Origin: Nonomuraea sp. NEAU-A123
GTDB taxonomy: Bacteria > Actinomycetota > Actinomycetes > Streptosporangiales > Streptosporangiaceae
NCBI RefSeq assembly: GCF_018603905.1
Contig: NZ_JAHFZZ010000028.1
Location: 62,001 to 126,000 of the forward strand
Reading direction: 5' to 3'
DNA length: 64,000 nt
Both the position numbers and the translations under genes were made by a program. A model generated the notes under the pieces. That model made no database searches and was not told where the DNA came from. It saw nothing but the letters and a program-made list of their open reading frames with translations. Each line of letters begins with the position of its first letter. Positions within the stretch are counted from its first letter, which is position 1. Shown piece after piece: positions 34,210 through 42,045 of the stretch.

Positions 34210-35075
34210 ATATCTCCTTCTGGGAGTCGGTGTCCGGCTACCGCTCTGACTGTCACGTCGAAGGCCTCCTTGGTACGTTCGTAGGTCTTCTGCGCGACCG
34301 AGACGTAGACCACGTCCAGCACGAGCAACTGCGAATGGATCGCCGCGAACCCGTCCGACCGGAACGTCGTCTCGCGGCTGGCCGTGGTCAGCACCAGCTC
34401 GGCCACCTCGGCGAGCGGCGACCTGGGATGCGAGGTCACGGCGACGGTGATCGCGCCGTGGCTGCCCGCCTCGGCGAGCACCTCGATGACCTCGCGCGTC
34501 CGGCCGCTGTGGGAGATGCCGATGGCCACGTCACCGTGCCCGAGCAGCGCCGCGTCGGTCAGCGCGCTGTGCGCGTCGGACCTGCTCCAGGTGGGTACGC
34601 GCATCCGCTGCAGCCGGTATTCCATCTCGCTGGCGACGGCCGCGCTGCTCGAGACCCCGAACAGCAGCACCCTCCCGGCCCGCGCGACGGCCTGCGCGAC
34701 CTTGCCCACCACGGCCAGGTCGAGCTGGTCGCCGGTCTCCTGGATCAGCCGGATGTCGTTCCCGGAGACGACGCCCAGCACCCGTTCGAGGCTGTCGTCG
34801 GGCAGGATCTCCTGCCCGATGTCGGTCTGCCAGGTCTGCTGCGCCACCCGCCCGGTCTCGGTCGCGATGGCGACGCGCAACTCGGCGTACCCGGTGAATC
34901 CCATCGCCCGGCAGAACCTCGTGATCGTGGCGGTGGAGGTGCCGCTCCGCTCGGCCAGATCAACGATTGTCAGCCGCGCGGCCTCGGCCGGGCTGCCGAG
35001 AATCGCGTCCGCCACTTTTCGTAGCGCCTCGGGCATGTCGTGCTGCTCGGTCCTGATCCGGGCTAGTAGTTCCAC
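34206..35075 (-). CDS. MurR/RpiR-family regulator (copy 2)
   Basis: 289 residues from the GTG at 35075, exactly the length of its paralog at 27105. HTH ERSGTSTATITRFCRAMGF, then a SIS domain with VLLFGVSSSAAVASEMEYR and GISHSGRTREVIEVL. The AT-rich element at 35081 is only five bases from this start, so autoregulation would block translation initiation as well as transcription. It is divergent from the kinase at 35136. Confidence 0.85.
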   Translation of the reverse strand: MELLARIRTEQHDMPEALRKVADAILGSPAEAARLTIVDLAERSGTSTATITRFCRAMGFTGYAELRVAIATETGRVAQQTWQTDIGQEILPDDSLERVLGVVSGNDIRLIQETGDQLDLAVVGKVAQAVARAGRVLLFGVSSSAAVASEMEYRLQRMRVPTWSRSDAHSALTDAALLGHGDVAIGISHSGRTREVIEVLAEAGSHGAITVAVTSHPRSPLAEVAELVLTTASRETTFRSDGFAAIHSQLLVLDVVYVSVAQKTYERTKEAFDVTVRAVAGHRLPEGDI

Positions 35076-35080
35076 GCGGT

Positions 35081-35132
35081 GAAAATTATGCTCAGATTCT
35101 GGCGTCGTCAAGGATGTTGGGGAATAATTTTT
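35081..35132. promoter_or_regulatory. Pair of RpiR-type operator elements, module 2
   Basis: GAAAATTATGC (35081-35091) and GAATAATTTTT (35122-35132) are two copies, in opposite orientation, of the AT-rich element seen at 28007. They lie in the divergent gap between RpiR copy 2 and its kinase; the second ends 3 bp before the kinase ATG, the first abuts the RpiR start. Recognition by RpiR is inferred. Confidence 0.6.
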
Positions 35133-35135
35133 GAC

Positions 35136-36350
35136 ATGGAGCTGGTACTGGGCATCGACGCGGGGGGCACCTCGTCGCGCGCCGCGCTCTTCACGCTGGC
35201 GGGCACGCGGGTCGGTTATGGGGTCGCGGGCGGCGCCAACGCGGTCGCAGTCGGCTTCCCGACGGCTTGCGCCAACTTGGCGACAGCGGTGCGGCGGGCG
35301 CTGATGGCGGCAGACGGCGTCCTGGCGAGCGGTGAGGTGGCGGCCGGTGCGCCAGGGAACGCCGTTCCGACGGCAGCGGACGGAGCTGCGGCGTCTCCAG
35401 CAGGGGCGGCGCCTTCGCCGGAGGCGGGGGCGGCCTATTCGGCTGAGGCGCTGGTCCGGGCGGTGGTCGTCGGTCTGGCGGGGAACGCGTCGATGCGTGA
35501 GGCCGTGGTGGAGCGTGTGTTCGGCGGATCGGCCGACAATGGCGTACAGGGGCCGGCGATCCACACGCATGCGGACGTGACCCGCACGCTTGGAGACGTC
35601 GTCACGGCATTCGCCGCAGGCACGGCATCGCCATCGGGCACGGTGCTGATCTCAGGCACGGGGGCGATCGCGGCAAAAATTACCGACCACGTCCAGGTGG
35701 CCACAGCAGACGGCTACGGGTGGCAACTGGGCGACGAGGGTTCAGCATTCTGGCTCGGCCGGGCCGCCGCCCGCGCCACCATCCGCGCCCTGAACACCTC
35801 CGCCCGCAACCAACCCATCCCCACTCGCTCCCCAGCCCCACCCACCCCCGATCCGACCAACGCCGCCCACTCCCCGCACACACCCAGCCCCCAAAAAGGG
35901 CGGCTGACAGAGCTTGTCATCTGTCATCTGTTATCCGACGGGCCATTTGACGATCCGGTTGGGCAGCTGGCGGCTGTGGTGCAGGGACAGGCGCCGCTCG
36001 CGCTGGCCGAGTTGGCGCCTCTCGTGAGTGAGGCCGCGGCGGACGGCGATCCGGTGGCGCTGGAGATCGTGAACGAGGCCGCCATCCGGCTGGTCAGGAC
36101 GGTGATGGAGGTGCATGTGCCCGGCCTCCCCATCGTGCTCGCGGGTAGCGTCCTCACCACAGAAGGCCCCGTACGGCAGGCCGTCTTGGCACTCCTACGG
36201 GACGAAACGGTGAGCATTGCCGGAGACGGCGCGGGAGCGGCGGCCTGGCTGGCCGCTCGCGCGTACCTCAGCCCGCAAGAGGCCGAACAGCGCCATCCGC
36301 GCTTCGTGTCGCGGGACGCTCCTTCGCTACGCGGAGACGGCGCTTCGTGA
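35136..36350 (+). CDS. N-acetylglucosamine kinase-like (BadF/BadG family, copy 2, with insertions)
   Basis: 404 residues against 314 in copy 1. The ASKHA core is intact: GIDAGGTSSRAALF at 6-19, LISGTGAIAA at 171-180 and GSVLTTEGP late. Two inserts break it: an Ala/Pro/Gly stretch at about 62-103 and a Pro/Ser/His-rich stretch at about 221-254, plus a C-terminal extension encoded by 21-nt repeats. The ATG at 35136 follows the AT-rich element at 35122. The inserts sit at surface loops, so it may still be active as an amino-sugar kinase. Confidence 0.8.
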   Translation: MELVLGIDAGGTSSRAALFTLAGTRVGYGVAGGANAVAVGFPTACANLATAVRRALMAADGVLASGEVAAGAPGNAVPTAADGAAASPAGAAPSPEAGAAYSAEALVRAVVVGLAGNASMREAVVERVFGGSADNGVQGPAIHTHADVTRTLGDVVTAFAAGTASPSGTVLISGTGAIAAKITDHVQVATADGYGWQLGDEGSAFWLGRAAARATIRALNTSARNQPIPTRSPAPPTPDPTNAAHSPHTPSPQKGRLTELVICHLLSDGPFDDPVGQLAAVVQGQAPLALAELAPLVSEAAADGDPVALEIVNEAAIRLVRTVMEVHVPGLPIVLAGSVLTTEGPVRQAVLALLRDETVSIAGDGAGAAAWLAARAYLSPQEAEQRHPRFVSRDAPSLRGDGAS

Positions 36351-36413
36351 CGCCGGGACGATGCTTCGCTACGCGGGGACGGCGCTTCGCTACGCGGGGA
36401 CGGCGCTTCGTGA
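36302..36413 (+). repeat. 21-nt tandem repeat at the kinase 3' end
   Basis: About five units of CTTCGCTACGCGGGGACGGCG, each 21 nt. Units at 36364 and 36385 are identical, and those at 36322 and 36343 vary. The first shortened unit and part of the array encode the end of the kinase; the rest lies after the stop at 36350 in the convergent gap. A minisatellite-like expansion is likely. The gap to 36495 holds nothing else I can recognise. Confidence 0.8.
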
Positions 36414-36494
36414 TGGTGCTGCGGTTCTGGGCCGTTCTGTCCGGCGGGTCACCGCACCCAGTCCGCGCGATTCACCGTACTCAGGCTGGGCGGT

Positions 36495-37565
36495 TCACCC
36501 CACCAGCAGCGCCGCGCTGCCGTAGCTGCCGCCGAAGCCCGTCACCAGTGCCACCTCTCGGCCGCCCCGTACTTCCCGGACGGCCTGTGCCACGTTGTTC
36601 AGGCCGTGTACGTAGCCCTCTGAGAGCAGGCCACCGTGTGGGTTGAGCCAGGCGTGGCGTCGTTCCAGGAGGTACGGGCCCAGGTCCTCGCTACGGACCA
36701 GGCCGAAGTCCGTCAACTGGCGGGGGACCAGCCATGAATACGCGTCGTACGGCAGTGCCGTCTTCACGTCGGACGGGCGCATGCCGGACGCCGCCCACAG
36801 CATGGGGGCCACGTACTCCGAGAAGATGGCGGTCACGTTCGGGGCACGGTCCATCGAGGAGCAGCCGGGGCCGCCGCCGCGGACCACGGCCTGGATGCGC
36901 GGGCCGTCGAGCACGCCGCTGACCAGCAACGCGCATGCGCCGTCGGTCTCCTGGCAGCAGTCGACGGTACGGAGTGGTGTGCAGACGTACGGTCTGGCCA
37001 GGTAGTCCTCGAACGACAGCGGCTCGCGGCGCAGTGCCCGGGGGTTGGTCTTGGCGTTGTCCCTGGACTGGGCGACGACGGCGTGGAGGTGTTCGGGGCC
37101 GAGGCCGGTGTCGTGCAGGTAGCGGGTCGCGGCCAGGGCGAAGAGCGGGATCGGGCCGGCCATGCCGTACGTGAACTGCTCCTGCGGGCCGGTGGAGGCG
37201 GTGTTCATGCGCTTGCCTGAGCGGCCGTTAAGCGCTCGGTAAATCAGGATATTTCGGGCTAAACCGGCGTGGATCAGCATGGCTGCGTCGCCCAGGATCG
37301 AGGCCGCCTGGGTGCCGCCTCCGGCTATGTCGTTGTGCCAGCCCAGGCGGTCGATGTGGAGCGCGCGGGCGACCTGGGTCACGGGGGCCGAGTCGTTCAT
37401 GTGGTAGCTCAGCACCGCGTCCACCTCTGCGGGCGAGATGGCCGCGTCGGCGCACGCCGTACGACAGGCCTCGACCGCCAGGTCCAGCTCGGTGCGGCCG
37501 GACTCTCGCGTCAGCGCGGTCATGCCGACACCGGCCACGGCCGCCCTGCCGGCGAAGGGCTGCAT
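36495..37565 (-). CDS. Thiolase-like lipid-transfer protein (Ltp-type)
   Basis: 356 residues of thiolase fold. Marks include AVAGVGMTALTRESGRTELDL, HNDIAGGGTQAASI in place of the usual nucleophile region, RTVDCCQETDGACALLVSG and HGGLLSEGYVHGLNNVAQAV with the catalytic His. The usual CS-nucleophile block is altered, as in sterol-carrier Ltp2/Ltp3/Ltp4 proteins that act as thiolases or retro-aldolases in steroid side-chain degradation. AGGAGG precedes the ATG at 37565. A near-perfect KstR2 operator at 37719 upstream points to the steroid regulon. Confidence 0.8.
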   Translation of the reverse strand: MQPFAGRAAVAGVGMTALTRESGRTELDLAVEACRTACADAAISPAEVDAVLSYHMNDSAPVTQVARALHIDRLGWHNDIAGGGTQAASILGDAAMLIHAGLARNILIYRALNGRSGKRMNTASTGPQEQFTYGMAGPIPLFALAATRYLHDTGLGPEHLHAVVAQSRDNAKTNPRALRREPLSFEDYLARPYVCTPLRTVDCCQETDGACALLVSGVLDGPRIQAVVRGGGPGCSSMDRAPNVTAIFSEYVAPMLWAASGMRPSDVKTALPYDAYSWLVPRQLTDFGLVRSEDLGPYLLERRHAWLNPHGGLLSEGYVHGLNNVAQAVREVRGGREVALVTGFGGSYGSAALLVG

Positions 37566-37718
37566 GCCCACCTCCTGCCAGGCCCTCACGAACGGACGGA
37601 CGGACGGACGGGTTCGTGGTCACGGGTGCCGGGTCACTCGCCGGGGCAGGGCGCGATCCACCCCGGCGGGTGACGCATGTGGTGTTCGTCCGTCACGCTA
37701 ACGCGACGACGCGGTATA

Positions 37719-37732
37719 CACAAGCGCTTGCT
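37719..37732. promoter_or_regulatory. KstR2-type operator upstream of the Ltp-like gene
   Basis: CACAAGCGCTTGCT matches AnCAAGnnCTTGnT except for the first base. It lies 154 bp upstream of the Ltp-like start. This is the second-best match after the fadA6-kstR2 site, so the Ltp-like gene is probably in the KstR2 regulon. Confidence 0.7.
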
Positions 37733-37743
37733 CGGCGCGCCGC

Positions 37744-37869
37744 CGCGCGGACTTCCCGGCGGGCCGCGCGGACTTCCCGGCGGGCCGCGCGGACTTCCCG
37801 GCGGGCCGTGTGGACTTCCCGGCGGGCCGTGTGGACCTTTCGGCGGGCCGTGTGGACCTTCCGGCGGCA
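37744..37869 (+). repeat. Six-unit 21-bp tandem repeat (minisatellite)
   Basis: Six head-to-tail units of CGCGCGGACTTCCCGGCGGG plus C, 21 bp each, starting at 37744, 37765, 37786, 37807, 37828 and 37849. The first three units are identical, the fourth has TGT for CGC, and the last two carry further changes, so divergence increases in one direction. There are no spacers and no cas genes nearby. Lying 12 bp from the KstR2-like operator, it may be a DNA-bending or phase-variable element, or simply slippage. Confidence 0.85.
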
Positions 37870-37986
37870 GGCCGCGACGGAAATCGTCACCCTGCGGCAA
37901 CTGAACCCCTTCACAGCAGATAGTCCGTTTTGTAATACGGAGGTGCGATCATCCGATAGCCCATCCCCATCACCTCGAGGTGAGCG

Positions 37987-38835
37987 ATGGATCTACGCCA
38001 CGTACGCAACGCGATCACCATCGCCCGCGCAGGCAGCCTGCGCCGCGCCTCCGCCGTGCTCCACATCGCCCAGCCCACCCTGTCCGAGCAGCTCAGGGCG
38101 CTGGAGAAGGAGATCGGCGTCGAGCTGTTCACCCGCTCGTCCAGCGGGATGCGGCTCACCGAGGCGGGTGAGGTGTTCCTGGCCCAGGCCACGGTGGCGG
38201 TCGACGCCTTCGAACGGGCCGTGACCGCCGCCCGGGGGAAGGGACAGACGGTACGCCTGGGGGTCGCCGACGGACTGGGGGACGTGGTGGCCCGTCTCCT
38301 GTCGCAGGTTCAGGGCGCGCGGCTCCGGGTGGCGCCCATGTGCACGGCCGAGCAGATCATCTCCATCACGGACGGAACCCTTCAGGCCGGGCTGGGGTAC
38401 GCTCCCGGCTCGCTGCCCAGGGGCGTGGCCCGTATGCTCGTCCAGCGGGCCCCGGTACTCGCCCTGCTCCCCCGCGACCACCGGCTGGCCTCGTCCGAGA
38501 GGCTGCGGCTCGCCGATCTGGCGACGGAGCCGCTCGTGATGCCGGAGTCCGACGCGGTGGCGGGCGCGCGGCGGTTCCTGGAGGGGTTCGTCCGGCTCGG
38601 CCTGCATCCTCGCCTCGGGCCCGGGGCGGCCACCCACGACGCGGCCGTCGCCCTGGTCGAGTCGGGCGCCGGCTACACGCTCTGCGTGCGCGGCGGCCTG
38701 CCCGTGCCGGAACGCCTCATGTTCATCCCCGTCGCCGAAGAGATCCCGCCCCTTGAGGTGGTGTTTCTCTGGAACCGTCAGGCCGACGTGGACGATCTGG
38801 TGCACGCGGCCCGGCATCTCGCGCGATCTGGATAG
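37987..38835 (+). CDS. LysR-family transcriptional regulator
   Basis: 282 residues. HTH LRRASAVLHIAQPTLSEQLR at about 18-37, then a LysR effector domain with TRSSSGMRLTEAGEVFLAQA and GLGYAPGSLPRG. The start ATG follows GAGGTGAGCG. It is followed by a MerR regulator 15 bp downstream in the same direction. Its targets are unknown; the divergent Ltp-like gene is a candidate. Confidence 0.85.
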   Translation: MDLRHVRNAITIARAGSLRRASAVLHIAQPTLSEQLRALEKEIGVELFTRSSSGMRLTEAGEVFLAQATVAVDAFERAVTAARGKGQTVRLGVADGLGDVVARLLSQVQGARLRVAPMCTAEQIISITDGTLQAGLGYAPGSLPRGVARMLVQRAPVLALLPRDHRLASSERLRLADLATEPLVMPESDAVAGARRFLEGFVRLGLHPRLGPGAATHDAAVALVESGAGYTLCVRGGLPVPERLMFIPVAEEIPPLEVVFLWNRQADVDDLVHAARHLARSG

Positions 38836-38838
38836 CGC

Positions 38839-38844
38839 TATTAT
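38839..38844 (+). promoter_or_regulatory. Possible -10 element of a leaderless merR transcript
   Basis: TATTAT ends six bases before the MerR ATG at 38851, the spacing expected for a transcript that begins at or next to the start codon. No ribosome site is visible before this ATG, which fits leaderless translation, common in actinomycetes. A palindrome ATAGCGCTAT (38832-38841) overlaps it and could be the MerR operator. Confidence 0.45.
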
Positions 38845-38850
38845 CTAGCG

Positions 38851-39519
38851 ATGCGTGTTTCGGAGCTGAGTGTCGAGTCCGGTGTGGCGATCGCGACGAT
38901 CAAGTACTACCTCCGCGAGGGCCTGCTGCACCAGGGCCGGCAGATCGCGGCCACCAGAGCCGAGTACGACGATTCTCACCTGCGCAGGCTCCGCCTCATC
39001 CGAGCGCTGCTCGAGGTGGGCCGGTTGCCCGTCGCCTCCATCAAGAAGGTCATCGAGGCGGTGGACGACGAGTCGCTCTCGGTGCACCTCATGCTCGGCA
39101 CCGCCCAGTACGCCCTCGGGCCGACCATCGAGCCGGAGCCCGGTGAGGAGTGGGACGCGGCTCGTGGCCAGGTCGACGTGCTCATCGCGAAGCTGGGCTG
39201 GGGCGTCAGCCCCGATGCTCCCACGCGGGACGAGCTCACCCAGACCATCGTCAGGATGGGCCAGCTCGGCATGTCCACCGATCTGATGGTCTATGCCCAG
39301 ACGGCCCAGAAGCTGGTGACCGAGGCGGAGATGGACACGGTGCCGTTCGACGGGCCGCGCGAGGCCGCCGTCGAGGCGCTGGTGCTGGGCACGGTCCTGT
39401 ACGGGAAGGCGTTCGACGCCCTCCGCCGCCTGGCCCACGAGTCGGAGTCGGCGCGCCGGTTCGGCGGCTCCGACGACACCGCCCGCGAAGAACCGAGTGG
39501 AAGTGATCAGGCCGGGTAG
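38851..39519 (+). CDS. MerR-family transcriptional regulator
   Basis: 222 residues. MerR HTH at the N-terminus: MRVSELSVESGVAIATIKYY, LREGLLHQGR, then YDDSHLRRLRLIRALLEVG, then a long coiled dimerisation helix. The C-terminal 120 residues are an all-helical effector-like domain unlike the short metal-binding tails, so it is probably a small-molecule sensor. It ends 10 bp before the alpha/beta-hydrolase start at 39530, so the two may be co-transcribed. Confidence 0.85.
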   Translation: MRVSELSVESGVAIATIKYYLREGLLHQGRQIAATRAEYDDSHLRRLRLIRALLEVGRLPVASIKKVIEAVDDESLSVHLMLGTAQYALGPTIEPEPGEEWDAARGQVDVLIAKLGWGVSPDAPTRDELTQTIVRMGQLGMSTDLMVYAQTAQKLVTEAEMDTVPFDGPREAAVEALVLGTVLYGKAFDALRRLAHESESARRFGGSDDTAREEPSGSDQAG

Positions 39520-39529
39520 GCGCGGGCGG

Positions 39530-40399
39530 ATGTTCGACGATTTCGCGACCGACCGGATCGATGTGGGCGAGGCCGAGCTGTTCGTCCGGCACGGCGGCAC
39601 CGGCCCGCCCGTGCTGCTGCTGCACGGCCACCCGCGCACCCACGCCACCTGGCACCGGGTGGCCCCCTTGCTCGCCCCCGACCACACCGTGGTGTGCCCC
39701 GACACCAGGGGGTACGGGCGCTCGTCCAAGCCACCGACGACCGCCGATCACACGCCGTACTCCAAGCGGGTGATGGCCAGGGACATGATCGCCCTGATGC
39801 GCTCGCTCGGCCACGACCGGTTCGCCGTCGTCGGCCACGACCGCGGGGCGTACGTGGCCCAGCGGCTGGCCCTCGACCATCCCGGCGCGGTCACGCGGCT
39901 GGTCGTGCTCGACAGCGTGCCCATCGGGGAGGCCCTGGCCCGTTGTGACGCCAGGTTCGCCGCCCTGTGGTGGCACTGGTTCTTCCTCGGCCAGACCGCC
40001 AAGCCCGCGGAGCGGGTGATCAACGCCGACCCCGACGCCTGGTACCGCACGGGGGCCGAGCAGATGGGCGCCGAGGCGTACGAGGACTTCCGCCGGGCGA
40101 TCCACGACCCCGAGACCGTACACGCGATGTGCGAGGACTACCGGGCAGGGCTGGGCGTCGACCGCGCGGCCGACGACGCGGACCGGGCGGCCGGGCGGCG
40201 CGTCGCCTGCCCGGTGCTCTTCCTCTGGGCGACCAGGGATGACATGGAGGACCTGTACGGCGACCCGCTGGCGGTCTGGCACGCGTGGGCGTCCGACGTA
40301 CGCGGCCACGCGCTGGACAGCGGCCACCACCTGGCCGAGGACGTCCCGGAGGAACTCGCCGAAGCCATCCGCAGTTTCGTGGCCGGCGAGGCCCCATAA
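39530..40399 (+). CDS. Alpha/beta hydrolase (haloacid dehalogenase/epoxide hydrolase type)
   Basis: 289 residues from the ATG at 39530; two in-frame GTG codons upstream are also possible. HGHPRTHATWHRV forms the oxyanion region; the nucleophile Asp is in VVGHDRGAYVAQRLALDHPG; a late H in SGHHLAEDVPEE completes the triad. This fits fluoroacetate dehalogenase or epoxide hydrolase families, where Asp attacks carbon. It lies downstream of a MerR regulator. The substrate is unknown. Confidence 0.82.
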   Translation: MFDDFATDRIDVGEAELFVRHGGTGPPVLLLHGHPRTHATWHRVAPLLAPDHTVVCPDTRGYGRSSKPPTTADHTPYSKRVMARDMIALMRSLGHDRFAVVGHDRGAYVAQRLALDHPGAVTRLVVLDSVPIGEALARCDARFAALWWHWFFLGQTAKPAERVINADPDAWYRTGAEQMGAEAYEDFRRAIHDPETVHAMCEDYRAGLGVDRAADDADRAAGRRVACPVLFLWATRDDMEDLYGDPLAVWHAWASDVRGHALDSGHHLAEDVPEELAEAIRSFVAGEAP

Positions 40400-40402
40400 G
40401 GC

Positions 40403-41080
40403 TCAGTCGGTCACGGCCACCGGGCGTTTCAACAGCCACAGGGCGGAGCGCTGCAGCAACGTGCGGTGGATCTCGTTCTCGTAGGACCTGACGTCGTGCC
40501 CCAGCGCGTCGTACACGACCCGCCCCCGCCGCACCGGCCGCGCCCACACCAGTGGCTGCCCGGAGGCCGACGACGCGAGCGGTTGTACGTCCGGCAGCAC
40601 GTCGAGGTCGCTGTAGACCTCGTCCACCAGGTCGAAGTCGCGCAGACCGTCCACGATCGGGTGGTCGCCGTGCACGCGTACCCCGGTCCAGCCCAGCGGC
40701 GGGTGGTGGGACTTGGGCCAGGTCCAGCAGCCGCCCAGCACGCGCGGCCACCCCTGCCAGTCGTCGAAGCAGATCGACGCCGAGTGCATGCAGAGCAGCC
40801 CGCCACCCCGGTCGAGGTGGTCGAGCAGGGTGGTGCGGGCCTGGGCGGGTAGTTCGAAGCGCCACTCGTCACGCAGGTCGTCGAAGCGGTCGTGGTCCAT
40901 CTGCCAGCGCAGCGCGTTGACGGTGATGAGCTGGACCTCCGACGGCTCGCTCAGCGCGCCCGCGATGTCCTCGGTGATCTCGGATTCGACCCCAACCCCG
41001 GCGAGCACCTCGGCGAGTGCCGCCGATGTGGCCTCGAAGTCATGGAACAAGCCTCCCGAAAGAATCAGATTTCTCGCCAC
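40403..41080 (-). CDS. ThuA-like protein
   Basis: 225 residues with the ThuA (trehalose-utilisation, glutamine-amidotransferase-like) fold: LILSGGLFHDFEATSAALAE, GGGLLCMHSASICFDDW, then WTGVRVHGDHPIVDGL and ARPVRRGRVVYDALGHD. The Cys-like nucleophile position of amidotransferases appears as CMHSAS. Members are linked to sugar catabolism or remain uncharacterised. It begins with a GTG (41080) and is convergent with the alpha/beta hydrolase across 3 bp. Confidence 0.8.
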   Translation of the reverse strand: MARNLILSGGLFHDFEATSAALAEVLAGVGVESEITEDIAGALSEPSEVQLITVNALRWQMDHDRFDDLRDEWRFELPAQARTTLLDHLDRGGGLLCMHSASICFDDWQGWPRVLGGCWTWPKSHHPPLGWTGVRVHGDHPIVDGLRDFDLVDEVYSDLDVLPDVQPLASSASGQPLVWARPVRRGRVVYDALGHDVRSYENEIHRTLLQRSALWLLKRPVAVTD

Positions 41081-41124
41081 GCCCCAACCTCATCATGCTT
41101 GTCGCGGCATTTCTACCCGCGGAC

Positions 41125-41151
41125 TGTCACATCGCCAGGGGGTGTCCCGTC
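41125..41151 (+). promoter_or_regulatory. ECF41-type promoter
   Basis: TGTCACA (41125-41131), a 16-bp spacer, and CGTC (41148-41151) exactly match the published ECF41 promoter pattern TGTCACA-N16-CGTC. It lies 26 bp before the epimerase start. The sigma factor at 42046 belongs to this family, so the operon is probably self-activated. Confidence 0.85.
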
Positions 41152-41177
41152 CTGATGACGAGAGAAATGGAGTCATC

Positions 41178-42041
41178 ATGAGAGTTCTCGTCGCCGGCGC
41201 CACGGGTGTCATCGGCCGCCGGCTGGTCCCCCTGCTCGCCGCCGTGGGCCATGAGGCGATCGAGCTGTCCCGGTCGAAGAACGCCGACGCGCTCGACCGC
41301 GAGGCGACCCGGCGGTTCGTCCGGGAGACCGCCCCCGACGCGATCGTGCACCTGCTGACCGCGATCCCCCGGACGATCGACCCGAAGCGGATCGACAAGC
41401 AGTTCGAGCTGACGAACCGGCTGCGCGTCGAGGGCACCCGCAACCTCATCGACGCGGCACCGAACGCCAGGTTCATCGCGCAGGGCCTCGCCTACGCCTA
41501 CGACCCGGCTCCGGGACTGGCCGACGAGGACGCGCCGCTGTGGCAGGACCCGCCCAAACCGTACGGGCCCGTCGTCCGGGCGCTGCGCGAGCTGGAGCGG
41601 CAGACCGCCGACGCCGGGGGGCTGGTGCTCCGTTTCGGGCATCTCACCGGCCCCGGCTCGGCGTACGACGAGGACGGCGCCACCACCGAGGCGGTCAGGG
41701 CGGGAAAGATGCCGATCGTCGGCGACAGCGGCTCGGTGCTGTCGTTCACCAGCGCGCACGACGCCGCCACCGCGATCATCGCCGCGCTCGACCGGGACGT
41801 CACCGGCGTGCTCAACGTGGTGGACGACGCGCCGGTCAGGATGGGCGACTGGCTGCCCGCCTACGCCGCCGCGCTGGGCGCTCCGGCGCCCAAGCGGGTG
41901 CCGGCGTTCCTGGCCCGGCTGGCCGTCGGCCCCTTCGGCGTCGCGTACATGACCAGGCTGCGTGGCGCCGACAACAGCCGCGCCCGGCTCGCGCTCAACT
42001 GGCGGCCCCGGCATCCGTCCGTCTTCGACGTCGCGGCATGA
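41178..42041 (+). CDS. NAD-dependent epimerase (ECF41 partner)
   Basis: 287 residues of extended SDR/NmrA-like epimerase. Glycine motif GATGVIGRRLV at 7-17, a NAD-binding acidic end, and a catalytic-region YAYDPAP. ECF41 sigma factors are regularly found next to carboxymuconolactone decarboxylases, oxidoreductases or epimerases, the COE genes. It starts at the ATG at 41178 and the stop lies 4 bp before the sigma factor start, so the two are an operon under the ECF41 promoter. Confidence 0.85.
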   Translation: MRVLVAGATGVIGRRLVPLLAAVGHEAIELSRSKNADALDREATRRFVRETAPDAIVHLLTAIPRTIDPKRIDKQFELTNRLRVEGTRNLIDAAPNARFIAQGLAYAYDPAPGLADEDAPLWQDPPKPYGPVVRALRELERQTADAGGLVLRFGHLTGPGSAYDEDGATTEAVRAGKMPIVGDSGSVLSFTSAHDAATAIIAALDRDVTGVLNVVDDAPVRMGDWLPAYAAALGAPAPKRVPAFLARLAVGPFGVAYMTRLRGADNSRARLALNWRPRHPSVFDVAA

Positions 42042-42045
42042 TGCC

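Larger units (their letters stand above)
37566..37986. other. Intergenic region between the divergent Ltp-like and LysR genes
   Basis: 421 bp without a gene. Near the Ltp-like start lies a CGGA microsatellite (37593-37611) inside a loop flanked by ACGAAC (37588-37593) and GTTCGT (37612-37617), which could fold in the Ltp mRNA leader. Then come the KstR2-like operator (37719-37732), the 21-bp minisatellite (37744-37869), and an AT-richer segment with GTAATAC before the LysR start that may hold its promoter. Open frames over the repeats encode only R/A/S repeats and are not genes. Confidence 0.7.

Noticed and set aside
37744..37869. CRISPR array
   Set aside because: Units are head to tail with no spacers, and no cas genes lie in the window.
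37634..37900. Small repeat proteins over the 21-bp array
   Set aside because: They encode only R-T-S-R-R-A-A-type or G-P-P-G-S-P repeats that follow from the DNA array; no start signal or family.
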